From the NCBI RefSeq assembly GCF_028829235.1, contig NZ_JAIWJY010000004.1, forward strand, positions 186,001-250,000: DNA of 64,000 nucleotides. Direction: 5' to 3'. The notes under the pieces are model-generated. The model saw only the letters and a list, made by a program, of their open reading frames with translations, ran no database searches and was not told where the DNA came from. The position numbers and the translations under genes were made by a program. Source of the DNA: Tenacibaculum larymnensis. GTDB lineage: Bacteria; Bacteroidota; Bacteroidia; Flavobacteriales; Flavobacteriaceae. Positions 41,641 through 51,958 of the stretch are shown in pieces. The number at the start of each line of letters is the position of its first letter. The first letter of the stretch is position 1.

Positions 41641-43296
41641 TCATATAGTTTCAATATAAGATATATTTCCATTAAACCACTTCTTTATGGTTGTCATAGC
41701 TGTACCATCCATATTAGAAAGTGATAAAATAACTAAATTATCTTTCGCTCTTGAACAACAAACATATAATAGATTTTTACTTCGGTTAAATCTGTTTTTA
41801 TTTACTGTACTATTTGAAAATACATCATTAAATTTATACTGATTCCATGAACTATCATCAATTACAACAAGTACATTTTCAAATTCGGTACCTTTAACAC
41901 TATGCTTTGTTGAAAAAGGAGTTAATTCTTCTATGTAATTATAGAATGGAATAAACTCATTATATTTCAATTTCATTAAAGATTCATAAAAATTCTTTTT
42001 AACTTCATTTCCTTCATCCTCTAATTTATCTATAAACTCTATCATTTTAATTGGTTTAACTAATAAATTATTATCAAAGACGAAATTAAAAACTTCTTCA
42101 ATTGATTTATTTTTTCTCAACTCAATTAAATTTTTAACTAAATCATTTATGATTTTTTTGTCATCATGTTTATTAATTTTGTAACCTGAAATACCGAGAA
42201 GTTTAATAAACTCTCCATATTTTTTATTTTCAAAAAACTCTATTAGCTTTTCTATTTTATTCAAAATAAAACTTGCAAAAATATCTTCTTTATTTAAAAG
42301 TCTATCTCTTCCCCATCTCCCTAATATTTGGTATGTAGATAAAAGACTTTCATATTCTAACTTATTAGCTATTCCACGATGGGTTAGCATCAATATTTTA
42401 GTTTTTAAAACACCATCTTTACCTCTTTCAAATTCCCACCCCTTATTTTTTAAAAAACTAATTGTTTTTTCATAATTTTTAGGGTTATTTAGGTCGTTAT
42501 TACAACTTAGAAAGGAAACACTTCCTTTTTTGTTATTACCAGCAGCATTTTGAATTAATTCTGGTCTAATAGCATTTAGCAAATCAATTACTTTTTGAGA
42601 ACACCTATAATTATCTTTCTTTGTAACATTTATTATTTTTTTGTCTTCAATTTTACCTATTCCTTGGTTATAAATTTTTTGCATTGAATCTCCAAAAAAT
42701 CCTAAAGTAATGTTTCCTATATTCTTAGTTAATAAATCATCAACTAATAATTTTACCGTTTTTTCTTCAGTATCTTGATACTCATCAATGAATATATAAG
42801 GGAATTTATTTGTTACTATTTTTCCTATCTTTGGATATTTATTAAATATTCTAGATGAGAATTTTATAACATCTTCATGTGTGATTCTTCCTTCTTCAAA
42901 TTTTCTACCGTATTGACTATATTCAATAGTCTTTGTTTTTAATAAATTTTTGAGGTCGTCAATTGGATTTCTGCTTTCTTCATCATTATACTTCAAAACC
43001 TCTATTTTTAACTCTTTTTGATAACTTTTGATAACATGCCATAAAAATTCATGGATTGTTGATGCTAAAACTAAAGGATGATTATCAATTCGCTCATTAA
43101 TCTCATCTACTGCTACATTTGTGTAGGTTATGCAAGCTATGCCCTTGTTTGTTTCAAATAAAGATTTTGACTGTGTGTCAATTAGATACTTTATGCTTTC
43201 TATCAATGTTCTTGTCTTACCAGAACCAGCACCAGCTTCTAATAGAAAGCTTTTTTTATTATCTAATAATTGTTTGATTTGTCCTAATACTTCCAT
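41641..43296 (-). CDS. gajB: UvrD/PcrA-like helicase, Gabija GajB-type
   Basis: A 551-residue superfamily 1A helicase: Walker A EAGAGSGKTRT (about 20-30), ACITYTNVAVDEI (motif Ia), FIDEYQDTE (motif II), NYRCSQ (motif IV region), HSVKGTEFENVLVV (motif V) and LLYVCCSRAKDNLV (motif VI). It directly follows the OLD-family gene, its ATG overlapping the last base of that stop codon. The pair OLD nuclease plus UvrD helicase is the Gabija anti-phage system, in which GajB senses DNA ends and activates GajA. Confidence 0.85.
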   Translation of the reverse strand: MEVLGQIKQLLDNKKSFLLEAGAGSGKTRTLIESIKYLIDTQSKSLFETNKGIACITYTNVAVDEINERIDNHPLVLASTIHEFLWHVIKSYQKELKIEVLKYNDEESRNPIDDLKNLLKTKTIEYSQYGRKFEEGRITHEDVIKFSSRIFNKYPKIGKIVTNKFPYIFIDEYQDTEEKTVKLLVDDLLTKNIGNITLGFFGDSMQKIYNQGIGKIEDKKIINVTKKDNYRCSQKVIDLLNAIRPELIQNAAGNNKKGSVSFLSCNNDLNNPKNYEKTISFLKNKGWEFERGKDGVLKTKILMLTHRGIANKLEYESLLSTYQILGRWGRDRLLNKEDIFASFILNKIEKLIEFFENKKYGEFIKLLGISGYKINKHDDKKIINDLVKNLIELRKNKSIEEVFNFVFDNNLLVKPIKMIEFIDKLEDEGNEVKKNFYESLMKLKYNEFIPFYNYIEELTPFSTKHSVKGTEFENVLVVIDDSSWNQYKFNDVFSNSTVNKNRFNRSKNLLYVCCSRAKDNLVILSLSNMDGTAMTTIKKWFNGNISYIETI

Positions 43297-45302
43297 TATT
43301 TTGCTAAAATTTCATCTTTTTCTAACCATGTAAGCCCTTGGTTAATATATTTGGGAACATTCCAGTTTTCCATCATCATTATATCAAAAGCAAAGTCTGT
43401 TTTATTTTTAGATATTTTTTTAGCAATCTCGTATGCATTTTTATAAATTTCTTCTTTACTCTTGCCTTTAAATCTTTTGCCTATTATTTCTCCAGAAGCA
43501 TTAGTTAATTCTTTAGCATTTGCAAGTATAAAAGCATCTTCAAAACTTCTACCACACTCTTCCTTTTTATTACCTTTTTCAGGTATTTGATATGTGACTC
43601 TTATTCTTTTATTATTAGTATATTTATGTTCTTCTTTCAAACTTATCAATTCATCAAGCAGCTCTTTTTTTGGAAGCCATTTCTTTAGAATAGCATTACT
43701 CGTTTTATCTCCTTCATTTACTTTACATGCCTTTTTACCTTTTTTCTTTTTACTATTAATAGAATCAATGTCTGTTATTATTAACGTTTTTATATTTAAG
43801 AACTCCAAAAATTCTTTAAATCTATGTGCATAAGCTCCACCTACTTCAATTACTGAAAGATATTGTGAATTTAATTTTTTAAACTTTTCGCTTATGATTT
43901 CAGATAACAATAATCTTTCAACTGTACCTTCTACCATAATTACCTTATCTGCAAAAAACATATCACAATTTTTCAAAACTAAATACTGTTTTAAAAACTT
44001 AATAGTTTCTGGTTTTTCATCTTTTATTTCATTTTTAAAATCAGATAAATTTTTAATTTTCAACCCATTAGAAGTGTTGTCAAAATACCTTATCCCTTCG
44101 AATGAACCTTTTTCTACTACATGAGAAGAGTGGGTTGTTATAATAACTTGCACATTCCAGTCATGTTTTTCTTTAATAAAATCATTTATATTTTTTATAA
44201 AAACTTGTTGCATTTGAGGGTGAAGATGTGCTTCTGGTTCTTCAATAAAAATCAATTGAAAATTGGGTCTAGGTTCTCTTTTATCATAAGCTTCATAAAA
44301 ACTTATAAATTGAAGAATCATATATATCAAATTACTATAACCTAAGCCATTATATGATTCTGGCAAAATACTTGCATCTTGATTATAAAATAATTGAGTA
44401 TTACCTTTTAGAATACTTTCAGCATTAAATAATGATTTTATAATTAGTTTTTGAAGTGTTACTCCGTCTTCAATTCCAAACTTCTCTAAGTCTTTAAAGA
44501 CTCCTTTAAACAGCTTTTTATAGTTTTTATCTAATTCATTTGAAAATTTATTTAATAAACCTTCAATAGTTTTAACATCTTCTTTAAACTGCTCTTTATT
44601 TAATCTATAATAATTTTCAAACCCTTTTGATAATCTCTTATTTTTATCTTTAGTTTGGTCATCAAGGTTTCTTTGGGCATATATAAATTGAGTTATAAAC
44701 ACATTTTCTATAAGGGATTTCCGTTCAATTTCTCTGTAATTATCTATATCATCTTTGTCTATTGAATAAAATTTGATAGTATAATAATTCTTTATATTTT
44801 GCTTTACATACTCTAAAAAATCATTATTAAAATCTGCACTATTCTTTATAAATTGTTCTATAAAAGCTTCTTTTTCATTTATACTAAAGAGACATTTTAT
44901 ATAGGCATCCTTTCTTTCTTCATCTAAATCCATTATGAATTCAGATAATGAACCTAATTTACCATCATCTTTTTCATCATAAACAATATAAATTCCTAAT
45001 TCAATAGAAGGTAATAAATTCTTATATAACTTTTCTAATTTATCTTTTTCTTCACCCTCATCTAAGATTAGATATTCATTGTATTTCTTAATTGCCTCAT
45101 TAAATTTTATATGTGAACTAATTGAAAAATCTTCAAAAATAAATGTAGAATTCTCATAGTTAAAGAAATTGTTAAAAACCTCTATAACAGAAGTTTTACC
45201 ACTATTATTCCTTCCAACAATTAAAGATATTTTATCATCAAGTGAAATTTTAATATCTTCAAGTAATCTAAAATTTTTTATCTCTACATTTTTTATTTTC
45301 AT
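43296..45302 (-). CDS. gajA: OLD-family ATPase/TOPRIM nuclease, Gabija GajA-type
   Basis: A 668-residue protein. The ABC-type ATPase half has Walker A GRNNSGKTS (30-38), an insertion rich in helices (about 90-290) and IFIEEPEAHLHPQ (Walker B) followed by a THSSHV H-loop. The second half is a TOPRIM nuclease with the acidic MVEGTVERLL motif and ITDIDS. Class 2 OLD proteins are encoded with a UvrD-like helicase, as here. GajA is the nicking or cutting component of Gabija. The length is somewhat greater than the usual 550-620 residues. Confidence 0.85.
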   Translation of the reverse strand: MKIKNVEIKNFRLLEDIKISLDDKISLIVGRNNSGKTSVIEVFNNFFNYENSTFIFEDFSISSHIKFNEAIKKYNEYLILDEGEEKDKLEKLYKNLLPSIELGIYIVYDEKDDGKLGSLSEFIMDLDEERKDAYIKCLFSINEKEAFIEQFIKNSADFNNDFLEYVKQNIKNYYTIKFYSIDKDDIDNYREIERKSLIENVFITQFIYAQRNLDDQTKDKNKRLSKGFENYYRLNKEQFKEDVKTIEGLLNKFSNELDKNYKKLFKGVFKDLEKFGIEDGVTLQKLIIKSLFNAESILKGNTQLFYNQDASILPESYNGLGYSNLIYMILQFISFYEAYDKREPRPNFQLIFIEEPEAHLHPQMQQVFIKNINDFIKEKHDWNVQVIITTHSSHVVEKGSFEGIRYFDNTSNGLKIKNLSDFKNEIKDEKPETIKFLKQYLVLKNCDMFFADKVIMVEGTVERLLLSEIISEKFKKLNSQYLSVIEVGGAYAHRFKEFLEFLNIKTLIITDIDSINSKKKKGKKACKVNEGDKTSNAILKKWLPKKELLDELISLKEEHKYTNNKRIRVTYQIPEKGNKKEECGRSFEDAFILANAKELTNASGEIIGKRFKGKSKEEIYKNAYEIAKKISKNKTDFAFDIMMMENWNVPKYINQGLTWLEKDEILAK

Positions 45303-45477
45303 TCTTTATGGTATATAATTTTCCTTCAAGTGTTGTATGAAGAAGTATTTAGAAATATCGTTTAAGCAATTAATTAAGGAGAGTTTAAATATAATAAAAC
45401 TTTACAAGGATTGTATTACGGATTTCCATAGTTATCAATGAATTATGTACGACTTTTACTGCTAACCAACTTTATCG

Positions 45478-45521
45478 CAAAAAAATGTTCCACTAAAATT
45501 TCTAAAACTTTAATGGAACAT
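45478..45521 (-). terminator. terminator downstream of ABC permease-peptidase gene
   Basis: ATGTTCCA and TGGAACAT pair around a 21-base loop, and the minus strand continues with seven T residues. Confidence 0.65.
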
Positions 45522-45559
45522 GTTTAAAAAAAGTCAACAAAAACTATTGTTTTTAGTTA

Positions 45560-48500
45560 TCAGTTCTTTTTATTTAAAACAATTTCTTTGCTATCTACGG
45601 TTTCAAATAAATCATGAAGAAGGTACTGTAACGAGCTAGGAGTTACTTCTTTTAAGTAGTGTAATAAATCCTTAGTTGTAGCATATCTGTTCGTCGTTGT
45701 TTTTATTTTTCCGTTGTAGGTATTCCAATCTTCAATAAATCGTTGTAACGCCAAATTCACCTTATCCTCTCCAATCTTATCTTGCAGTATGTACATTGCT
45801 AAAGCACCTTTGTTGTAATACACATAGTCTTGATTTCCTACCAATGCTAAAGAAGGTTCTGGCATTTTAGTTTTCTTTCGCTCTCTATCATAGGTTTCTT
45901 TTTGATATGCTAAAAACTGTGTTACTTTTTCCTTCGGATAATTATTTTTTAAAACCATTAAGGCTGCATATTGTGCTAAGGTTTCTAAAATCATATGCTT
46001 TCCTTGTACATTGGCTGCTTCTACTTGCATTCCCCACCATTGATGCGCTACTTCATGCGCTGTTACATAAAAAGCCATGTCTACATCTTTTTTGTCGTCA
46101 ATATCCAACACAAAACCAATTGCTTCAGAAAACGGAATCGTACCTGGAAAAGATTGTGCAAATTCTGCATACCTAGGAAACTCCATAATACGTAATTGCT
46201 TATACTGATACGGACTGAAATGAGTACTAAAATAATCAAGCGATTTTTTCATAGAATGTATCATTCTATCTAGATTATAATCGTGTTTTTTGTGATAGTA
46301 AATTTCCAAATCGACTGTTTTGTCTTTAGAAATCCACTTATCCTTTAAAGTAGCATATCTCGCGGAAACAACACTATAAAAATTAATCATCGGTTGATTC
46401 ATTTTATAGTAAAAATAGTTGTGATTCTCTTGTTTCCATTGTTTAATTAAATTCCCTGGAACCACCGCAGTTTGATCTGAAGCTGTACCTATAATCATTT
46501 CGAAATATATTCCGTCAGAATCACTCCCTGAACGTGCATTTACAAGCTCATGAGTGTCTTCCCTCCTAACCTTATTCAGTCTTGGTTTTAGCTGAAATTT
46601 TGCTCGTTCGTCTGTATCTCGAAGCTCATATTTTCTATTGTAACCGATTGTGGGAAATTCCTCATTATTAAAAAACGTTCCGTTCTGTACAATATGAGTT
46701 TTTATGTTTTCATCGGTAAATCCTTTTGGTTTATAGGTTTGTTTGAAGCTCATCTTTATAGAATCGTTAGGTGATAGCTCTTTAGATAAGGTGTAAACGG
46801 TATATTCAAATGGATTGTACTCTTTCTTTTCTGTCTTAACGTCTTCAAAGCTTAGAGAATCTAACTGTACATGAGATGCGATTAGTTTTTGAATATGAAT
46901 TTCATTGATAGGTTTATCAAACGTGTTTTTCAGCATATAATAACCTTCAACTTCATAACCTCTTGTTTTAGGATACAGTTCTACTTTTAGGTTTACCGCT
47001 GTAATTTTTGGTTGTGGAAGGTATTCAAAAGGTTTTAATGTTTTTTCGTAGTTAACTCTAAAGGCTGTTTCTTCAGTATTTGTCCAATAATCATTAAGAA
47101 TATTGGTATTGTAAAATATATAACCTCCAACACACACAAAGAATATACTTGCTACAATTAAATACTTTGCTAGAGGCTTTGTTATTCGGTATTTTAAAGA
47201 TTTTAAGCGTTTTATAAGACGAGTTTCAATACCTCTTGTTATTAATAACGCACTAATGATTAACAATATAACCCCAAACACTAACCAATAGGCTTTAATC
47301 CACAAATAAGGTTGTAAAAAATGACCATAACCATTCATTTCAGAATAGGTTCCTAGTGTTTTACCTCCAAACTTGTATAAACTATGCTGAAACCCTAAAT
47401 ATTCTGAAGCAATATTTGCAATGAAAAAAAGGAGCACTAAAAAAATACCAACAAATTTGTTATTACTAATTGCTTGGAAGAAAAAGGCTACAAAAGTATA
47501 TAGTATCAAGAAAGGTAATATTTCTACAAAGAATCCGAAAAAATATACATCAAACTCAAATTGATAGTAGCCATTAGCTACCTGAAATAGAATTCCTGTA
47601 GCAATCAAACTCAACATCAATACTATGTAAATAGCTATAAGAGCAATAAACTTACTGGTTAAAGCAATTGTATCGGAAATAGAGGTAGCATCGTATATCA
47701 AACTCAGTTTGACTGTACGTTCTTTCCAAATAAGTTCTCCTGAATAAAATATAAGAATGATGATAAAGAAATACATCGACATTTCTTGTAATTCTTCTAC
47801 TATAAAATAGGTTGCTGGATAACTATCTACATCGTAAACAGTTCCTAAATTCACAGAGTTAATAAGAATAATGATAATTCCACAAATAGCAATTGCCCAA
47901 AATGATGTTTCCTTTAATAGTGATTTGACATAAAATTGAGAAAGCTTTAGTAACTGTAAGCACTGTGTTTTAAAACTATAATTGATATTTATGCTAGGAA
48001 TTGGATAATTTGTTTTTGTAAAATTCTTTGACTTTTTCTCTAACTCTACTCTTTTTCGTTTTGGTGTTTTAGTTAATAAACTAAACGAAAATTTACGATA
48101 ACCAACAAGTAAGACAACTATTCCTAATAAGCTCCAAAACAACTTATTGTAAAATAACACTCCGCTAAATGGTATCTCAAGCACACTACTTTCTACAGCT
48201 GATAAATCCTTAGCTACCTGTGTTAAGGTAGTTAAAGAAAAAGGATCTAAAATTGCTTGTAAAAACTCATTTGTTATCGCTTTAGTTAGTAAAAAGACCA
48301 CAAATAATATGATACCTTGTGTATAAACAACTAACAATTTTCTACTCAACATTCCTGATACAAAAAATAGACAAGCTCCGAAGAATAGTATGGGTAAAAC
48401 AATGATTATAAACGATTGTATATAACTAGTAGCGTTAAAGGGTAGCATATCTTTATGCCAAGGCATATACTCACCCACCATCATTCCAAATAGTATTCCA

Positions 48501-48847
48501 CTAAAGATGATTAGCAATACCGTAAAAGAACCTAAAAATCGTCCTACTAAATAATCGCGTTTTTTAATGGGATTTGTAAACAGCAATGCTTCTATATTGT
48601 ACTGATAATCGCGAAGTATGGGAACTCCCATAATCATAGATACCATAATCATAAAAATCCCTGTAATGGCTCCCATGGTTTTCGCTATGATTAATGGACT
48701 GTTTTTTTTCATCATCCCTATTTCTACTCCTTGAAAAACAAAATCGACACCTACGATTGAAAACAAAAAGAGAAACACAAAAAATACATACGTTTCAGGA
48801 CGTTTAGCTCTATATTTTAGTTCAAATTTGAATATTTCGTACCACAT
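45560..48847 (-). CDS. ABC-2 permease fused to M1-family aminopeptidase domain
   Basis: A 1095-residue membrane protein. The N-terminal half (about 1-580) has two sets of six hydrophobic segments typical of ABC-2 permeases; the C-terminal periplasmic part (about 600-1095) is an M1 peptidase with H931-E-V-A-H935 and a downstream E955 in ILETLAQY. These fusions are common in Bacteroidota. It lies 13 bases behind an ATP-binding subunit gene. The exported substrate is unknown; it may be a peptide or a bacteriocin-like product that is also processed. The terminator follows. Confidence 0.85.
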   Translation of the reverse strand: MWYEIFKFELKYRAKRPETYVFFVFLFLFSIVGVDFVFQGVEIGMMKKNSPLIIAKTMGAITGIFMIMVSMIMGVPILRDYQYNIEALLFTNPIKKRDYLVGRFLGSFTVLLIIFSGILFGMMVGEYMPWHKDMLPFNATSYIQSFIIIVLPILFFGACLFFVSGMLSRKLLVVYTQGIILFVVFLLTKAITNEFLQAILDPFSLTTLTQVAKDLSAVESSVLEIPFSGVLFYNKLFWSLLGIVVLLVGYRKFSFSLLTKTPKRKRVELEKKSKNFTKTNYPIPSININYSFKTQCLQLLKLSQFYVKSLLKETSFWAIAICGIIIILINSVNLGTVYDVDSYPATYFIVEELQEMSMYFFIIILIFYSGELIWKERTVKLSLIYDATSISDTIALTSKFIALIAIYIVLMLSLIATGILFQVANGYYQFEFDVYFFGFFVEILPFLILYTFVAFFFQAISNNKFVGIFLVLLFFIANIASEYLGFQHSLYKFGGKTLGTYSEMNGYGHFLQPYLWIKAYWLVFGVILLIISALLITRGIETRLIKRLKSLKYRITKPLAKYLIVASIFFVCVGGYIFYNTNILNDYWTNTEETAFRVNYEKTLKPFEYLPQPKITAVNLKVELYPKTRGYEVEGYYMLKNTFDKPINEIHIQKLIASHVQLDSLSFEDVKTEKKEYNPFEYTVYTLSKELSPNDSIKMSFKQTYKPKGFTDENIKTHIVQNGTFFNNEEFPTIGYNRKYELRDTDERAKFQLKPRLNKVRREDTHELVNARSGSDSDGIYFEMIIGTASDQTAVVPGNLIKQWKQENHNYFYYKMNQPMINFYSVVSARYATLKDKWISKDKTVDLEIYYHKKHDYNLDRMIHSMKKSLDYFSTHFSPYQYKQLRIMEFPRYAEFAQSFPGTIPFSEAIGFVLDIDDKKDVDMAFYVTAHEVAHQWWGMQVEAANVQGKHMILETLAQYAALMVLKNNYPKEKVTQFLAYQKETYDRERKKTKMPEPSLALVGNQDYVYYNKGALAMYILQDKIGEDKVNLALQRFIEDWNTYNGKIKTTTNRYATTKDLLHYLKEVTPSSLQYLLHDLFETVDSKEIVLNKKN

Positions 48848-48860
48848 AATTTTACCTGTA

Positions 48861-49733
48861 TTAATAATTATTTATTTGTGAGAAATACACATCTTCTAAT
48901 CCGGCAGATACAGAGGTAAACCCATTTTTGGGGTCAGATTCGCTCAAAATATTTATGATTGGTTTTCCTAGGAATAACTTTTCATTAATAACCCTATACT
49001 CTTGTTTATACTGCTCTAATTCTTGTTTTTTAATTGTTTTTTGATATACTTTGCCTTCTAAGTTTTCTATAAGTTTTAAAGGACTTCCTTTTAATACTAC
49101 TTGCCCTTGATTGATGATGGCCATATTAGTGCATAGTTCTTTAACATCCTCTACAATATGTGTTGATAGAATGACAATGGTGTTTTCACCAACTTCACTT
49201 AATAAGTTGTAAAACCTATTGCGTTCGGCAGGATCTAATCCCGCAGTAGGTTCATCAACAATAAGTAATTTAGGGCTATTTAGTAATGCCTGGGCAATAC
49301 CAAAACGTTGCTTCATTCCTCCTGAGTAACCATATAAATTTCGTTTTCTAGCTTCATACAAATTTGTTTTATGTAATAATGCTTTTACCAGTTCATCTCG
49401 TTCCTTTTTATTGGTAATTCCTTTTAATACTGCCAAATGATTTAATAAAGCTTCAGCAGATACTTTTGGGTATACACCAAACTGTTGTGGTAAATATCCG
49501 AGTACTTTTCTCACGGAATTCTTATCATTCGCTACATTTAGGTCATCAAGCATTACAGAACCTTCATCAGCATCTTGTAAAGTGGCAATAGTTCGCATTA
49601 AGGTTGATTTTCCTGCTCCGTTAGGACCTAATAAACCAAACATTCCTTTAGGTATTTCTAACGACACATTTTGCAGTGCTTTTACACCATTTGCATAGGT
49701 TTTACTTAAATTATTAATGGTTAAACTGTTCAT
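48861..49733 (-). CDS. ABC transporter ATP-binding protein
   Basis: A 290-residue ATPase with Walker A GPNGAGKST, Q-loop YLPQQFG, signature YSGGMKQR, Walker B LLIVDEPTAGLD and H-loop STHIVED. The last ~70 residues are an accessory domain. It is the energy-coupling partner of the permease-M1 protein 13 bases downstream. The divergent LytS/LytTR pair at 49945 is a likely regulator, an arrangement known for bacitracin- or bacteriocin-responsive transporters. Confidence 0.92.
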   Translation of the reverse strand: MNSLTINNLSKTYANGVKALQNVSLEIPKGMFGLLGPNGAGKSTLMRTIATLQDADEGSVMLDDLNVANDKNSVRKVLGYLPQQFGVYPKVSAEALLNHLAVLKGITNKKERDELVKALLHKTNLYEARKRNLYGYSGGMKQRFGIAQALLNSPKLLIVDEPTAGLDPAERNRFYNLLSEVGENTIVILSTHIVEDVKELCTNMAIINQGQVVLKGSPLKLIENLEGKVYQKTIKKQELEQYKQEYRVINEKLFLGKPIINILSESDPKNGFTSVSAGLEDVYFSQINNY

Positions 49734-49944
49734 TTTTTTTGAGTGTTTAATTGATATTGAACAAACCTAGCCTTACCCTTTCTACTATTAAAAGTTATGT
49801 GATAAACCAACAGTATTGTGTGATACAAACAGTACCTTAAGGCTATAAAAGTATTTTATCACAGTTAACCATACGCTTATCCCTACAAAAGAGATGTTTG
49901 TCAACTAATTTGTGAGGCGTATTTTATTTGACTAATATTGACTT

Positions 49945-50739
49945 ATGAATTTTAATATTACGGATAGAAAGAAGACTGTTTTTAAGCGTATTTATAGAAT
50001 ATCTCTTGTTTTAATAGGTATAATTATTGTCGCTTTTAATGATACTTTTGGCAAGCTAGAAGGCTTTGTAGAGTTTATAACTCTCTATTTTTTAGTGGCA
50101 TTTTCTACTTTCTTTTATTGGTTGTTTAAGCAAATAAAATCGATTATTCGATTGAAAAATGAAAAAACAAAAACTGAATTAATGCATCTAAAAAGTCAGG
50201 TAAATCCTCATTTCTTTTTTAATACACTTAACAACCTTTATGGTCTGGTAGGTAAAGATGCTAAAAAAGCGCAAGAGCTTATTTTAAAGCTTTCTGATAT
50301 GATGCGTTATAGTGTTTATGATGGTGAAAAAGACACCGTTTTACTTTCTGAAGAAGTAACCTATCTACAAAATTACATCGAACTTCATAAAATGCGTTAT
50401 CATAAAGCTATTGATATACAATTCAAGATTGATATAACAGATAACGATTATAAAGTAATGCCTTTACTTTTTATTATTCTTTTGGAAAATGCTTTTAAGC
50501 ATGGTGTCGAAAATTTAAGAAATAACGCCTACGTACATTTAACTTTAAAGGCTCACCAAAATGCTATACATTTTGAAATTGAGAATAATTTTGATGCTTC
50601 GGAAGAAAATCAAGATGAAGGTATTGGTTTACAAAACTTAAAACGAAGATTAGAGTTAGTATATCCTAAAAATCATACTTTAACTACTTCTAAAACTGGA
50701 GACGTCTATTACGCTAACCTAAATATTAAGAACTTATGA
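49945..50739 (+). CDS. LytS-type sensor histidine kinase
   Basis: A 264-residue short kinase with two membrane segments (about 16-32 and 42-62) and no extracytoplasmic domain, followed by the phosphoacceptor H89 in NPHFFFNTLNN, ENAFKHGVENLRN (N-box) and EGIGLQNLKRRL (G-box). Small sensors like this often detect a signal through the membrane or a partner such as the adjacent ABC transporter. It overlaps the response-regulator gene by four bases. Confidence 0.9.
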   Translation: MNFNITDRKKTVFKRIYRISLVLIGIIIVAFNDTFGKLEGFVEFITLYFLVAFSTFFYWLFKQIKSIIRLKNEKTKTELMHLKSQVNPHFFFNTLNNLYGLVGKDAKKAQELILKLSDMMRYSVYDGEKDTVLLSEEVTYLQNYIELHKMRYHKAIDIQFKIDITDNDYKVMPLLFIILLENAFKHGVENLRNNAYVHLTLKAHQNAIHFEIENNFDASEENQDEGIGLQNLKRRLELVYPKNHTLTTSKTGDVYYANLNIKNL

Positions 50740-51437
50740 TTAAATATATAATTGTAGACGATGAGCATATTGCTCACGATATTATTAAGGGTTATTGCGA
50801 TTTATTACCAACAATGGAACTTCAAAAGCATTGCTATGATGCTATTGAAGCTTTAGAGTATTTAAATAAACATCAGGTAGATTTAATTTTTCTTGATTTA
50901 AACATGCCTAAACTTAAAGGATTTGAGTTTTTAAAGACCTTAGCTTCTCCTCCTAAAGTAATTGTTACTACAGCGTATAAAGAGTTTGCCCTTGAAGGTT
51001 ATGAGCTTAACATAGTTGATTATTTACTTAAACCCTTTGGTTTTGAACGCTTTTTAAAAGCTGTAAATAAAGTTATTGGTACTTCTCAAAAAACTCAAGT
51101 ACAAAACGTTTCTAAAAATAATACTGAGAATACCAACAGTATTTTTCTTCGTAGCAATAAAAAATACATTCAAGTTACACTTCATACAATTCAGTTTATA
51201 GAAGCTGCTGGAAACTACACAAAAATAGTGACCACTGATACTACTGTTACTGTAAGAGAAAAAATATCCGATGTATTACTATTACTTACAGAGAATGATT
51301 TTTTACAAGTGCATAAATCATTTGCAGTAACCAAAAGGCATATTAGTAGTATAGAGGGTAATAGAATTCTGATAGGAGATCATAGTATACCTATTGGAAA
51401 AATGTATAAAATGAATATCGATAAATTATTGAACTAA
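50736..51437 (+). CDS. LytTR-family response regulator
   Basis: A 233-residue protein with a receiver domain (phosphoacceptor D54 in IFLDLNMPKLKG, conserved lysine in YLLKPFGF) and a LytTR DNA-binding domain (about 130-233). It is translationally coupled with the upstream LytS-type kinase (ATGA overlap). The divergent ABC transporter operon is the likely target. A second similar pair lies at 30441-32826. Confidence 0.92.
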   Translation: MIKYIIVDDEHIAHDIIKGYCDLLPTMELQKHCYDAIEALEYLNKHQVDLIFLDLNMPKLKGFEFLKTLASPPKVIVTTAYKEFALEGYELNIVDYLLKPFGFERFLKAVNKVIGTSQKTQVQNVSKNNTENTNSIFLRSNKKYIQVTLHTIQFIEAAGNYTKIVTTDTTVTVREKISDVLLLLTENDFLQVHKSFAVTKRHISSIEGNRILIGDHSIPIGKMYKMNIDKLLN

Positions 51438-51574
51438 ACTTTACTACTTTTATATTTCACCCATCCTCTTAGTTTACTAGTCTTATAATCACTTAACAAA
51501 ACTTTAACGACTATAAAAATAGTTTCATTACTATAATTATAGTTATAGTTACAAAATAGTTCTATATTTGCTGT

Positions 51575-51958
51575 ATGAATGAACTTACAAAAGCCGAAGA
51601 ACAAGTAATGCAATATGTATGGAAGCTTAACAAAGCTTTCTTAAAAGATATTGTAGAACAATACCCAGAACCTAAACCTGCCTATACAACTATATCAACC
51701 GTAGTACGTGTTTTGGTAAAAAAGGGTTTTCTAAATTTTGAAACCTTTGGTAAAGTACGACAGTACGCTCCTACCATTACTAAAGAACAATATTTTAAAA
51801 AACATTTTAAAAATGTGATTGGAAGTTTTTTTAGCGGTTCTAAAAGTAAGTTTGCTTTGTTTTTTACAGAAAATGAAGACTTTAACCTAACTGAATTAGA
51901 AGAAATTAAGAATCTTATTGAAGATAAAATAGAAACGTTAAAAGAAAAAAATGACTAG
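51575..51958 (+). CDS. BlaI/MecI/CopY-family repressor
   Basis: A 127-residue winged-helix repressor: LTKAEEQVMQYVWKLNKAFLKDI at the start, TTISTVVRVLVKKGFL as recognition region, then a C-terminal dimerisation helix. BlaI proteins are cleaved or displaced when a coupled M56-family sensor detects cell-wall damage. The gene overlaps the M56-M23 protein gene by eight bases, so the two form such a pair. Confidence 0.92.
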   Translation: MNELTKAEEQVMQYVWKLNKAFLKDIVEQYPEPKPAYTTISTVVRVLVKKGFLNFETFGKVRQYAPTITKEQYFKKHFKNVIGSFFSGSKSKFALFFTENEDFNLTELEEIKNLIEDKIETLKEKND

